A program made the translations under genes and the position numbers. From assembly GCA_031553685.1 (NCBI GenBank), contig JAVBLE010000050.1, positions 1-63,478 of the forward strand: 63,478 bases of DNA. The letters are read 5' to 3'. Below are positions 54,738-61,710 of the stretch, piece by piece; positions within the stretch are counted from its first letter, which is position 1, and each line of letters starts with the position of its first letter. The notes under the pieces are model-generated. The model saw only the letters and a list, made by a program, of their open reading frames with translations. It was not told where the DNA came from and searched no databases. The stretch comes from JAFGVL01 sp031553685 (lineage in GTDB: Bacteria; Bacteroidota; Bacteroidia; Bacteroidales; Paludibacteraceae).

Positions 54738-54934
54738 AGAGATTATATCGAATAAGATTATATGTAAATGTCGTTCAACGGATTATGAAACTTATATTAT
54801 CACCCCAAACCCCTAAAGGGGCTTCAGACAGATGCAAATAGTTCGAATTAAGCTAAAGTCCCCCCCTTCAGGGGATTTAGGGGTAATAAAGAACTGATTT
54901 TAAACTTCATAATCGCTTATTCGATATAATCTCT
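54738..54934. mobile_element. MITE-like element with 19-bp perfect terminal inverted repeats
   Basis: AGAGATTATATCGAATAAG (54738-54756) and its exact complement (54916-54934) bound 197 bases. Inside are two arms of a GC-rich palindrome (CCCCAAACCCCTAAAGGGG near 54802 and a complementary stretch near 54862-54882). No coding potential. It lies between the M16 gene and the peptide gene. The rest of 54609-55059 holds nothing recognisable. Confidence 0.6.
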
Positions 54935-55059
54935 AATTAGTTGAAAAAAATAATCATTTCCTAATTAATCCAGAACCTTTGTAAAAAAATCAAAGAGTAT
55001 CGAAATTTGTTTAATACATATTACAATACTCTTTGACAAAGTAAATCAAATACCAATAC

Positions 55060-55317
55060 TTAAGTATCATCATTGTCATCGTCGTCATTGTCATCGCAAC
55101 CATGATCAAAATCTGTTACCGTCCCATCATCATCGTAACTGAGTGAGGGGTCGCAGCCCATACCTTCCCAAAAACTACACCAGTCATTAATAGCATCTTG
55201 TCCATCTTCTGTGTTGCAATTCATACCTACTGGGGCCTCTGGTGTACCACCCACAATCTTCAAAGCAGTTTCTTTTTCTGTTAAAGCAAATAGCTCTAAT
55301 TTTGCTAACTTTTTCAT
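55060..55317 (-). CDS. Double-glycine-leader peptide precursor
   Basis: An 85-residue precursor. I start at the ATG giving MKKLAKLELFALTEKETALK, a leader that ends in IVGG at residues 21-24 and matches the GG leaders of Bacteroidales natural-product and bacteroidetocin-type precursors. The 61-residue core has four cysteines (34, 47, 55, 74), two tryptophans, 17 Asp and 3 Glu, no Lys or Arg, and an Asp/Asn-rich tail (DDNDDDDNDDT). The last third (YDDDGTVTDFDHG) resembles a calcium-binding loop. The C39 exporter, adaptor and channel lie downstream on the same strand. Confidence 0.85.
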   Translation of the reverse strand: MKKLAKLELFALTEKETALKIVGGTPEAPVGMNCNTEDGQDAINDWCSFWEGMGCDPSLSYDDDGTVTDFDHGCDDNDDDDNDDT

Positions 55318-55474
55318 ACTTTTTAAAATTAAAATTAAATAATAAATCACTATAGTATTCTTTACAATAAATGGCACCTGTATTTATTGTCCATTGCCCC
55401 ATAGTTTTAGCAAATGGTTATTACTTGCACAAAATAACTTTAACAAAATAATGAATAATTTTTTATTGACGAAA

Positions 55475-55523
55475 TTACTTTTAAAGTAAAAATATTTACT
55501 TTTGGTTAATTTTATTTACTTTT
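55475..55523 (+). promoter_or_regulatory. Triple TTACTTTT operator
   Basis: TTACTTTT begins at 55475, 55496 and 55516, so spacings are 21 and 20 bases, two helical turns each. All three lie in the 233-base divergent region before the XRE regulator and opposite the peptide gene. Positioned for a cooperative regulator on one face of the DNA. Confidence 0.5.
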
Positions 55524-55550
55524 ACAACAAAAAACTGTTTATAAAGCAAT

Positions 55551-55931
55551 ATGAAAATAAAACAAATCATTCGTAGAATCATATTTTTTCGTAACAAAAG
55601 CGGTTATACTTTGGAAAATATGGCTAACGAACTTGATATTACTCCAGCGGCGTATCGTAAAATAGAAACAGGGGATACAAAACTAACCATTGAGCGGTTG
55701 TTTTGTATTGCTGGTATTTTGAAAGTACCATTGTCTGATTTGTTGGAAATGGAAAATATAATTGAGCAAACTCATAATGAAAATGCTATAGATTATCAAC
55801 AAAAAATGACAAGTTTATATCAAGATAATAAGGAAATATACGAGAAACTTATTGCCAGCAAAGACGAGCAAATTATTTTGCTGAAAAGCTTATTGGAAAA
55901 AGCGAATCTTCAAACAAAAGAAAGGGGGTAA
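55551..55931 (+). CDS. XRE-family regulator with coiled-coil tail
   Basis: A 126-residue protein with an N-terminal Cro/CI-type helix-turn-helix (GYTLENMANELDITPAAYRK; ETGDTKLTIERLFCIAGILK) and a C-terminal coiled coil (residues 75-120). It is divergent from the precursor gene and followed after 2 bases by the ATP-grasp gene. The likely local regulator of the peptide system, perhaps binding the TTACTTTT repeats. Confidence 0.85.
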   Translation: MKIKQIIRRIIFFRNKSGYTLENMANELDITPAAYRKIETGDTKLTIERLFCIAGILKVPLSDLLEMENIIEQTHNENAIDYQQKMTSLYQDNKEIYEKLIASKDEQIILLKSLLEKANLQTKERG

Positions 55932-55933
55932 TT

Positions 55934-56866
55934 ATGCTTTATGATGAAGATTCACTTAAACGGTTGGAAAAGAAGAAATTTGGGGATTATGAAGAAAGCT
56001 GGCAGAAATATTTAACTCATGATAGAAAAGAGCTTATAATGGAATATTATAAGTTACGAACCGGAAGTGATTTGAATCTTGACTGTCCTGTAACATATAA
56101 CGAAAAACTCCAATGGCTTAAATATTATTGGCGTGATAAGCTCGCTTATCGTTGTGTCGACAAATGTGAAGCACACTGGGTGGTTGCCGAAATGGGTTGT
56201 CCAGAGATTGCTCATAAACCGTTGTTCATTTACAAATCAGCAAACGATATTGATTTTTCAGCACTTCCCGAAAGTTTTGTTTTGAAAGCAACTCACAGTA
56301 GTGGATTTAATCTATTTGTGCAAAATAAAAATAAACTGGATATTGTACGGGTAAAAAATGTGTTTGAAAAAATTCTAAAGATACATTATTATGCCGCCAA
56401 GTTTGAGTGGTGCTATGAGCATATAGAGCCAAAGATTATTTGTGAAAGTCTTTTCCAAATAGACGCAGGCATACCCCTTGATTACAAATTTTATTGCTTT
56501 CATGGTGAAGTGAAATTTGTACAAATCTTGACGGCTGCCGATTGGGTTTATAAAAATGAGCCTGCTACTCTTATCGTTGATAAAACCTTTAAACGAATGG
56601 ACTTTTCGTACAATTTTCCCAATTCACTTATTGTTCCAAAATCAACTGACTTCGACAAAATGGTAGAATATGCGGAAAAATTATCTAAACCTTTCCCACA
56701 TGTAAGAATTGACTTGTATAATCCAAAAACCGGTGTAATAAAATTTGGTGAATTTACTTTTTTTCCAGCCGCAGGCTATGATGAATTTGAACCTTGTAAA
56801 TATGGTGTAACCGTAGGAAATTGGTTGGATTTAAGCCGGATAGAAAAATTTTCAGGAACCCACTAA
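55934..56866 (+). CDS. TupA-like ATP-grasp ligase
   Basis: A 310-residue ATP-grasp enzyme of the TupA/teichuronopeptide-type amidoligase family. Signatures are TYNEKLQWLKYYWRDKLAYR, SFVLKATHSSGFNLFV, and the C-terminal RIDLYNPKTGVIKFGEFTFF, where the acidic metal and ATP ligands lie. The family joins amino acids to polysaccharide or peptide acceptors. Beside an acidic GG-leader peptide it could attach residues to it, but a cell-surface role is equally possible. RBS-like AAAGGGGG precedes the start. Confidence 0.85.
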   Translation: MLYDEDSLKRLEKKKFGDYEESWQKYLTHDRKELIMEYYKLRTGSDLNLDCPVTYNEKLQWLKYYWRDKLAYRCVDKCEAHWVVAEMGCPEIAHKPLFIYKSANDIDFSALPESFVLKATHSSGFNLFVQNKNKLDIVRVKNVFEKILKIHYYAAKFEWCYEHIEPKIICESLFQIDAGIPLDYKFYCFHGEVKFVQILTAADWVYKNEPATLIVDKTFKRMDFSYNFPNSLIVPKSTDFDKMVEYAEKLSKPFPHVRIDLYNPKTGVIKFGEFTFFPAAGYDEFEPCKYGVTVGNWLDLSRIEKFSGTH

Positions 56867-56879
56867 CTAATAGAATGCC

Positions 56880-57434
56880 ATGATAAAAAATTATAATTTA
56901 CGCAGGTTTAACGAAAACACAGATATGCCCGATATATATCGCGTTTATAGCAGTTATACCGAACAATACAATCTGTTTTCGATAATCACCAATTTGAATT
57001 CGGAAGAAGATTTCCCCAGAATTTTTAAACAAAAACTCTCAAAAAATTATACTGATTTTTTAATCATTGAAGATGTTGAAAAAAAGTTTGCCGGATTCAT
57101 TGTCTCATACGACTTTAAAAAGAACGATGGACACATAAAGTTTATGATATATATCGAAAAAGAATTTAGGCAAAAAGGTATAGCGAGGTTATCTACAATA
57201 GAGTTTTTTAATGCGCTGTTCCAATATTATAACATACACAAAATTTATTCAGAGGTATATGCTTACAATCAAAATAGCATAAAATACCATCTACATTTCG
57301 GACTTATCGAAGAGTGCCGGCTTAAAGACTACAGATATTTTGATGGCAAGTATTGGGATACCATCTATTACAGTATAAGCAGGGAAGATTTCTATGTAAA
57401 ATATTCGAAAATCATAGAACGCTTTTTTGAGTAA
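56880..57434 (+). CDS. GNAT-family N-acetyltransferase
   Basis: A 184-residue acetyltransferase of the RimJ/RimL-like group, with FMIYIEKEFRQKGIARLSTI as the acetyl-CoA motif and VYAYNQNSIKYHLHFGLIEE following. It comes 13 bases after the ATP-grasp gene in one transcript with the regulator. It could acetylate the peptide, an amino acid donor or the host target (self-protection). Confidence 0.8.
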   Translation: MIKNYNLRRFNENTDMPDIYRVYSSYTEQYNLFSIITNLNSEEDFPRIFKQKLSKNYTDFLIIEDVEKKFAGFIVSYDFKKNDGHIKFMIYIEKEFRQKGIARLSTIEFFNALFQYYNIHKIYSEVYAYNQNSIKYHLHFGLIEECRLKDYRYFDGKYWDTIYYSISREDFYVKYSKIIERFFE

Positions 57435-57469
57435 CGAATGATTTGGCAATTTTGAAAATATATTACCAC

Positions 57470-59314
57470 TTATTCTGTCTTCTTCACATAACTACCATGT
57501 GTTTGTCTTACGAGCAGGCCAGCGTTTAGAAATCTCGCTATTTGCTTATCGGCAGTACTTTCTGGAATTTGAAGTTGCGTAGCAACTTCTATGTATTTTG
57601 CTCTGTCGAATTGGGTAGGTAGGGCTTGGAATAATACCATTTTTGGATTGCTATTGTGGTTTGTTGTTAAGGTTGCTTGTGGTAATTGCTTGAAAACAAA
57701 AGCGGCATGTTGCAAAAGCACTTTTACAATTTCCATGGCTATTTGAAAATCGGTATTGGAGCATACAGCCCCACCCCAGCCCTCCCCAAAGGGGAGGGAG
57801 TTAGCACCCATCATTCGTAAGATGGTAAGTACCATTGCTATGCGAAAAGTAATCAATCCTAAACGGCGAATGGTCCCGATGTAGTCATTGCCCAAGAGTT
57901 CCCAATATTGCTGTTGTATTTGTTCAAAGTAATGGTTAAACTCTGTTTGTTGGCTGTTTGACAACGAAAAGCGAATATTTTCGTATCTTTTTAGAGTGCG
58001 GTAAAAATCAAAAAAAACATCACCAAAACGGTTAAATCGTTGGTCTAATGATTCGCTTTCGTTGCAAGCGAACACATCAATCCATTGCAACCGGATACTC
58101 ATACAATAGAACATAAAGCGGCTGAAAAGTCCGTTTTCGGCATCGGGGATGAGGCTTTGTACTTGGCGGGGTGTTCCCGACAACAAAACTGAAAGTTTAG
58201 GATTTTCGAGCGTAATATATTCCCTGTCTTTTCGGCGTAGGTATGATATTTTTTCGTGGTGGAAGGCTTTACGGAAGCCATCGGAGTAGTTTCCGTGTTC
58301 AGATTTGAATGTTTGCGAAAGTGTGTCGCCCTCTGTTTCAAACATTAAGCCAACGCCCTGATTGTCATTCAGAATTTGAAATACTGCTGTTGCGCTGCTA
58401 TTAGCAGGGACAAACAAAACCCGTAAAGGCGGTTCTTGTGGTTGTTCAAAGTCAGGATTTTTCTTATTGGCGTTATATTCGACTTGTTGGCGTTTATACT
58501 CATCAAGTTCGAGTTTATTCAATTCTCTTAATTGCCTGTGGATTGGCTCAACCAATCTGCGGCACAACGATAAACGACCTTTGCCTGCTGAAGCTTGGGC
58601 GGAAACGAACAAAAATAAGTTTGGGAAAACTGTAACCCCACCGTAAATTCCATAAACATTTGGAATACATGCCGAAGTAACTACCAACGAGCCAAGCAAA
58701 AGCAAGTCAGCATCTTCGCGAGAATTGGCGTATTCGGTTATTTGTCGCAGGAAATCGGGTAAAAGAGGGTAGATATTTTCGGGGATTGTTGGTAAAACCT
58801 CTGTTTGATGTTCTACCTCTCCCCCTGCCCCCTCTCCGCAAGAGAGGGGAGAAATTGCCACTTTATCCATATTGCCAAAATGGCAATTTGGAGATTTGGC
58901 AATATTGTCTGAACACTGATTTTGAATAACGATATCAATACCAGCTTTTTTTGCTAAATGGTAGAGGGTTTTGATGGTTATGCCATGCCCGTGTGCTTTC
59001 AAGCAATTATCATACTGCTTGTTGGTTTCTTTTTCGGTGTAACCGGAATAAAAACGACTTAATCGGTGGTAGTAGTTCCGCCCGATTTCGCCCAAAGCAT
59101 CAGCGAGGGCAAAGCCTACATCGCGCCAATCGGCGTAGTTGGGAGCGATGTCGGTGGTGGTGGATTCTATTCTTTGGGTTATTGTTTCGATGTCTGAACT
59201 ACTTGTCTGAACCGTGATACTTCGACTACGCTCAGCACAAGTTTTATCAAGATTTTGGGGATTGACTGGATTTTCTTTTTGCCAATCGACAGGATTGAAT
59301 TTCTTTTTGCTCAT
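57470..59314 (-). CDS. DUF3987/PriCT-type protein of mobile element
   Basis: A 614-residue protein with a PriCT-2-like N-terminal part (DIAPNYADWRDVGFALADAL; YHRLSRFYSGYTEKETNKQY) and a DUF3987 P-loop-type domain (residues 190-520; VSAQASAGKGRLSLCRRLVE). It is a replication or mobilisation helper usual in Bacteroidetes integrative elements. At least four short repeats are translated within it (SLPFGEGWGG; SPLSCGEGAGGE; NCHFGNMD; CAERSRS). It forms a minus-strand series with the next five genes. Confidence 0.85.
   Translation of the reverse strand: MSKKKFNPVDWQKENPVNPQNLDKTCAERSRSITVQTSSSDIETITQRIESTTTDIAPNYADWRDVGFALADALGEIGRNYYHRLSRFYSGYTEKETNKQYDNCLKAHGHGITIKTLYHLAKKAGIDIVIQNQCSDNIAKSPNCHFGNMDKVAISPLSCGEGAGGEVEHQTEVLPTIPENIYPLLPDFLRQITEYANSREDADLLLLGSLVVTSACIPNVYGIYGGVTVFPNLFLFVSAQASAGKGRLSLCRRLVEPIHRQLRELNKLELDEYKRQQVEYNANKKNPDFEQPQEPPLRVLFVPANSSATAVFQILNDNQGVGLMFETEGDTLSQTFKSEHGNYSDGFRKAFHHEKISYLRRKDREYITLENPKLSVLLSGTPRQVQSLIPDAENGLFSRFMFYCMSIRLQWIDVFACNESESLDQRFNRFGDVFFDFYRTLKRYENIRFSLSNSQQTEFNHYFEQIQQQYWELLGNDYIGTIRRLGLITFRIAMVLTILRMMGANSLPFGEGWGGAVCSNTDFQIAMEIVKVLLQHAAFVFKQLPQATLTTNHNSNPKMVLFQALPTQFDRAKYIEVATQLQIPESTADKQIARFLNAGLLVRQTHGSYVKKTE
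57766..57800. repeat. GC-rich repeat in coding sequence
   Basis: In-frame palindromic repeat (CAGCCCTCCCC AAA GGGGAGGG) in the DUF3987 gene, encoding SLPFGEGWGGA. Confidence 0.65.
58815..58854. repeat. GC-rich repeat in coding sequence
   Basis: In-frame palindrome with arms CCCTCTC and GAGAGGGG in the DUF3987 gene, encoding SPLSCGEGAGG. A near-identical copy lies in the adjacent gene at 59701. Confidence 0.7.
58867..58903. repeat. ATTGCCAAAATGGCAAT palindrome in coding sequence
   Basis: A different palindrome type, 17 bases and perfect, directly beside the previous repeat in the DUF3987 gene; flanked by GGAGATTTGG, which also occurs in the 44143 terminator. Confidence 0.5.
59219..59241. repeat. 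TTCGACTACGCTCAG-type repeat in coding sequence
   Basis: ACTTCGACTACGCTCAGCAC is of a dispersed repeat type and is translated (CAERSRS) near the N-terminus of the DUF3987 protein. Confidence 0.5.
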
Positions 59315-59316
59315 AG

Positions 59317-60324
59317 CTATTTCAAATAAAGAGGATTAATATATGCCTGTGGGTCGTGGGGCAGAAAGCAGGCGCGGGAGATGTCTTTGCCTGATTTGTC
59401 TGCCTCAATATTGTAGGTCGCTTTTAAATAGTTGGATATGGATAAAAAATATTCATTGTGCATGGCTTGGGTAATGTCGATTGAGATAATCCATTTTAAA
59501 CCATCGCCGGAAGGGCTTGTAAATAGCAACTGTGTGTCGAAATAATCATCTGCAAGTAACTGACTTTTCAGTTTATTGGGGTTTTGCAGGTGGTCGAAGT
59601 CTATGCATAGCAAGCCGGAGTGTTTTATGAGGGCTTTGTCGCTTCGGGTTGTGAATGTGCCTGAAAAGGTGCAATAATCGAAGTTTGCAGCTTTGAATGA
59701 CCTCACCCCCGACCCCTCTCCACAGGAGAGGGGAGAAAGAAGTGCCCGTAATTTCTCAGTGCGGGCTTTGTAATAATCGCCTTTGATGGCGTTGTAGATT
59801 TGTAAGAGATTGACTGTTTTGTGGGGTTTGGTATTGGTTATTGGGGATTTGAAAAAGGAAAATAAATTGTCTGAACCGTGATTTACACGATTTTCAAGAT
59901 TTGAATTATAAGGATTATTGGTGTAAAAATTTTGTTCTTTGCCGATCCTTAAATTTAGTTCTTTGTTGAGGGTTTTTAATAATTCTTCACCACTTTGTTT
60001 GTAATGCAATTCGGCAAAGTCGAAGGCATTGCCCGCAGGGATAGCATTTGAGCTGTCCTCGTGGCGGGCAAATTCTCTATCAAGAGAATTGCCTAAAACA
60101 TTTTCTTTATGGATGAAAATATGCAATGTTTGCTTATTGGAATTGAAAGGATTGCGGCTTATGCCGCAACCTCTTTCTGTTAATTGTAATACAACTTTGT
60201 CGGAATAATACTGCCGTAAAATATGGCTGTAAATGGTTAATCCGTAATGCGTTTTGTTCAAAATACTTTCTTTTGTAATTGGGCAGACACATAAGTCTGC
60301 CCCTACGGTGTTATTCGCTTTCAT
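59317..60324 (-). CDS. BT4734/VirE N-terminal-like protein
   Basis: A 335-residue protein of the BT4734/VirE-N type, a primase-like domain found before DUF3987 in Bacteroidetes elements. Signatures are LCIDFDHLQNPNKLKSQLLA and FTSPSGDGLKWIISIDI, with DISRACFLPHDP at the end. The stop is 2 bases before the DUF3987 start. The N-terminus (VGADLCVCPIT) and residues about 195-207 (SPLSCGEGSGVRS) are repeat-derived. It acts with DUF3987, probably in element DNA replication or transfer. Confidence 0.8.
   Translation of the reverse strand: MKANNTVGADLCVCPITKESILNKTHYGLTIYSHILRQYYSDKVVLQLTERGCGISRNPFNSNKQTLHIFIHKENVLGNSLDREFARHEDSSNAIPAGNAFDFAELHYKQSGEELLKTLNKELNLRIGKEQNFYTNNPYNSNLENRVNHGSDNLFSFFKSPITNTKPHKTVNLLQIYNAIKGDYYKARTEKLRALLSPLSCGEGSGVRSFKAANFDYCTFSGTFTTRSDKALIKHSGLLCIDFDHLQNPNKLKSQLLADDYFDTQLLFTSPSGDGLKWIISIDITQAMHNEYFLSISNYLKATYNIEADKSGKDISRACFLPHDPQAYINPLYLK
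59701..59739. repeat. GC-rich repeat in coding sequence
   Basis: In-frame palindrome with arms CCCTCTCC and GGAGAGGG, nearly identical to the 58815 copy. Confidence 0.7.
60281..60308. repeat. GGGCAGAC...GTCTGCCC repeat at gene start
   Basis: Palindrome GGGCAGAC-ACATAA-GTCTGCCC translated as VGADLCVCP near the N-terminus of the BT4734-like protein; another dispersed repeat family. Confidence 0.6.
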
Positions 60325-60652
60325 AGCCTTTAATTTTACGCATTGTGTAGTTGTCTGAAAGAATTTTGAGAATGTCCCGCTGCAAGTAATAAATTTTGTT
60401 ACCGATACGCGAATATGGCAGAATTCCGTTTGAACGCAAGGTTTGCAGGGTGCGAGGGCTAATGTGTAATGCTAGCATTACCTCTTGTCCGTCAATCCAT
60501 TCTTCAAGAGAAGCCCCTCCAACCTCCCCAGAGGGGAGGCTTTTAAGAAGTTCCTGCATGCAAGGCAGTTGTGTCAAGGCTTTTTCAAAGTCTGATTGTG
60601 GGTTTTGAGCGATTTCGTGCAAAATTTCACTAATGTGTTTTGGCTTACTCAT
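60311..60652 (-). CDS. Helix-turn-helix (excisionase-type) protein
   Basis: A 113-residue HTH_17-type protein: GQEVMLALHISPRTLQTLRS; NGILPYSRIGNKIYYLQRDI. This MerR-like winged HTH is typical of excisionase/regulatory proteins of Bacteroidetes elements. It overlaps the BT4734 gene by 14 bases. A repeat (60511-60544; SLPSGEVGGASLE) interrupts the region before the HTH. Confidence 0.8.
   Translation of the reverse strand: MSKPKHISEILHEIAQNPQSDFEKALTQLPCMQELLKSLPSGEVGGASLEEWIDGQEVMLALHISPRTLQTLRSNGILPYSRIGNKIYYLQRDILKILSDNYTMRKIKGYESE
60511..60544. repeat. GC-rich repeat in coding sequence
   Basis: In-frame CCTCCAACCTCCCC-A-GAGGGGAGG repeat immediately before the HTH domain. Confidence 0.65.
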
Positions 60653-61038
60653 TTTATACCTCCTTTCGCTTCAAGAAAGGCTTGTGCCTCGTTTTCGATT
60701 TCAGAATTTGATTTGATTTTGCCTTTCTTTAGTTGGCTATCACGCCACTCTCGGCACTCTTTGAGGTTGAATAACAGGCGTGAGCCTATGCGGCTGTGGG
60801 GCAATTCGCCCAAACAGCATTTGTTGTAAAGGGTCTGCCTTTTCCACTGTGGGAAAACTGTTTGCCGGATTTCGTTAATATCAACAAATCTGTTGTCGTC
60901 AGGCTCTTGGGCTGTGGCGGGTAGATTGTCGATTTTTTGATTTATTTCTTGGACTTGTTCCAAGATTGTTTGTACCGCTTCCGGCAGCGTGTCAAAAGAA
61001 ATTGCTTGTAACAATTTTGAATTATCTGTAATGCTCAT
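60649..61038 (-). CDS. Helix-turn-helix (excisionase-type) protein
   Basis: A 129-residue second HTH_17 protein: RFVDINEIRQTVFPQWKRQT; LYNKCCLGELPHSRIGSRLL. The start is placed at the ATG giving MSITDNSKLLQAISFD, because longer versions run through a terminator hairpin. It overlaps the downstream HTH gene by 4 bases. Confidence 0.8.
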   Translation of the reverse strand: MSITDNSKLLQAISFDTLPEAVQTILEQVQEINQKIDNLPATAQEPDDNRFVDINEIRQTVFPQWKRQTLYNKCCLGELPHSRIGSRLLFNLKECREWRDSQLKKGKIKSNSEIENEAQAFLEAKGGIK

Positions 61039-61106
61039 AAAGTTTATTTTATTCACAATAGAAATTCGTTTTGGATTTGCTTTTTGGGTACCTGCAAAAA
61101 GAAAAA

Positions 61107-61193
61107 CCGCTACAAATTCCTCGTGTGAGGTTTGTAGCGGCAAAGGTCGGTAAGGGATAGTAAGCAGGTTTTATAGTGAATGTTCACTATAAA
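61107..61193 (-). promoter_or_regulatory. Hairpin terminator and palindrome between element genes
   Basis: On the minus strand a palindrome TTTATAGTGAA-TG-TTCACTATAAA (61170-61193, perfect 11-bp arms) precedes a terminator-like hairpin (61107-61116 pairing with 61131-61140, plus CCTC/GAGG inside, then TTTTTC). It lies between the RteC-like and the HTH genes, as an operator and attenuator would. Confidence 0.55.
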
Positions 61194-61202
61194 AAGATTG
61201 TT

Positions 61203-61658
61203 TTACTTTTGGTTGATTTCCTGCTGTTTAGCGTACATTTGCTCGAAGATTACAAGTGTACTTTTCATATCCCTGTTAGCCGTAGATTTGGTAACCGATA
61301 AATCGTTGTGGAAGGTAGAAAGGTCTTGATTGATTGTTTTTCCGAAAATATCGAAAACTTCCTTTTTAGTGAGGTCATTGCCTTTTCGATCCCTGAAAAA
61401 TGAGAGCTCGTAAAGGCTGTTTATCACTCTGATGAAATTAACTTTAACGCCTTTCCTGGTTGAGAGTTGAAGATTGCTGTTGCTAGGTGCGGTTTCCTGT
61501 TCGGATTGTTGGAGGAGCTTTATTTTTCTCTCTACAACGCCACAGGTGTCTTGTGGATATTGCTTTTTGTACAGGGTGTAATTGATAATTTGGAGTAATT
61601 CAATTTGCTTTTGACTTGAAAAGTTGTTTTGCCCCAATACTTCTAAAATGTCATTCAC
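61203..61658 (-). CDS. RteC C-terminal-like protein
   Basis: A 151-residue protein whose second half (KGVKVNFIRVINSLYELSFF; RDRKGNDLTKKEVFDIFGKT) resembles the C-terminal domain of RteC, the excision regulator of Bacteroides conjugative transposons. The start codon is GTG at 61658; there is no in-frame ATG between it and the integrase stop. Probably a regulator or accessory of element excision. Confidence 0.6.
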   Translation of the reverse strand: MNDILEVLGQNNFSSQKQIELLQIINYTLYKKQYPQDTCGVVERKIKLLQQSEQETAPSNSNLQLSTRKGVKVNFIRVINSLYELSFFRDRKGNDLTKKEVFDIFGKTINQDLSTFHNDLSVTKSTANRDMKSTLVIFEQMYAKQQEINQK

Positions 61659-61710
61659 ATCAATGATTGAGGTGCTCTTTTCGTTTTTTTCTGTTTCATT
61701 TTTGAAAATG

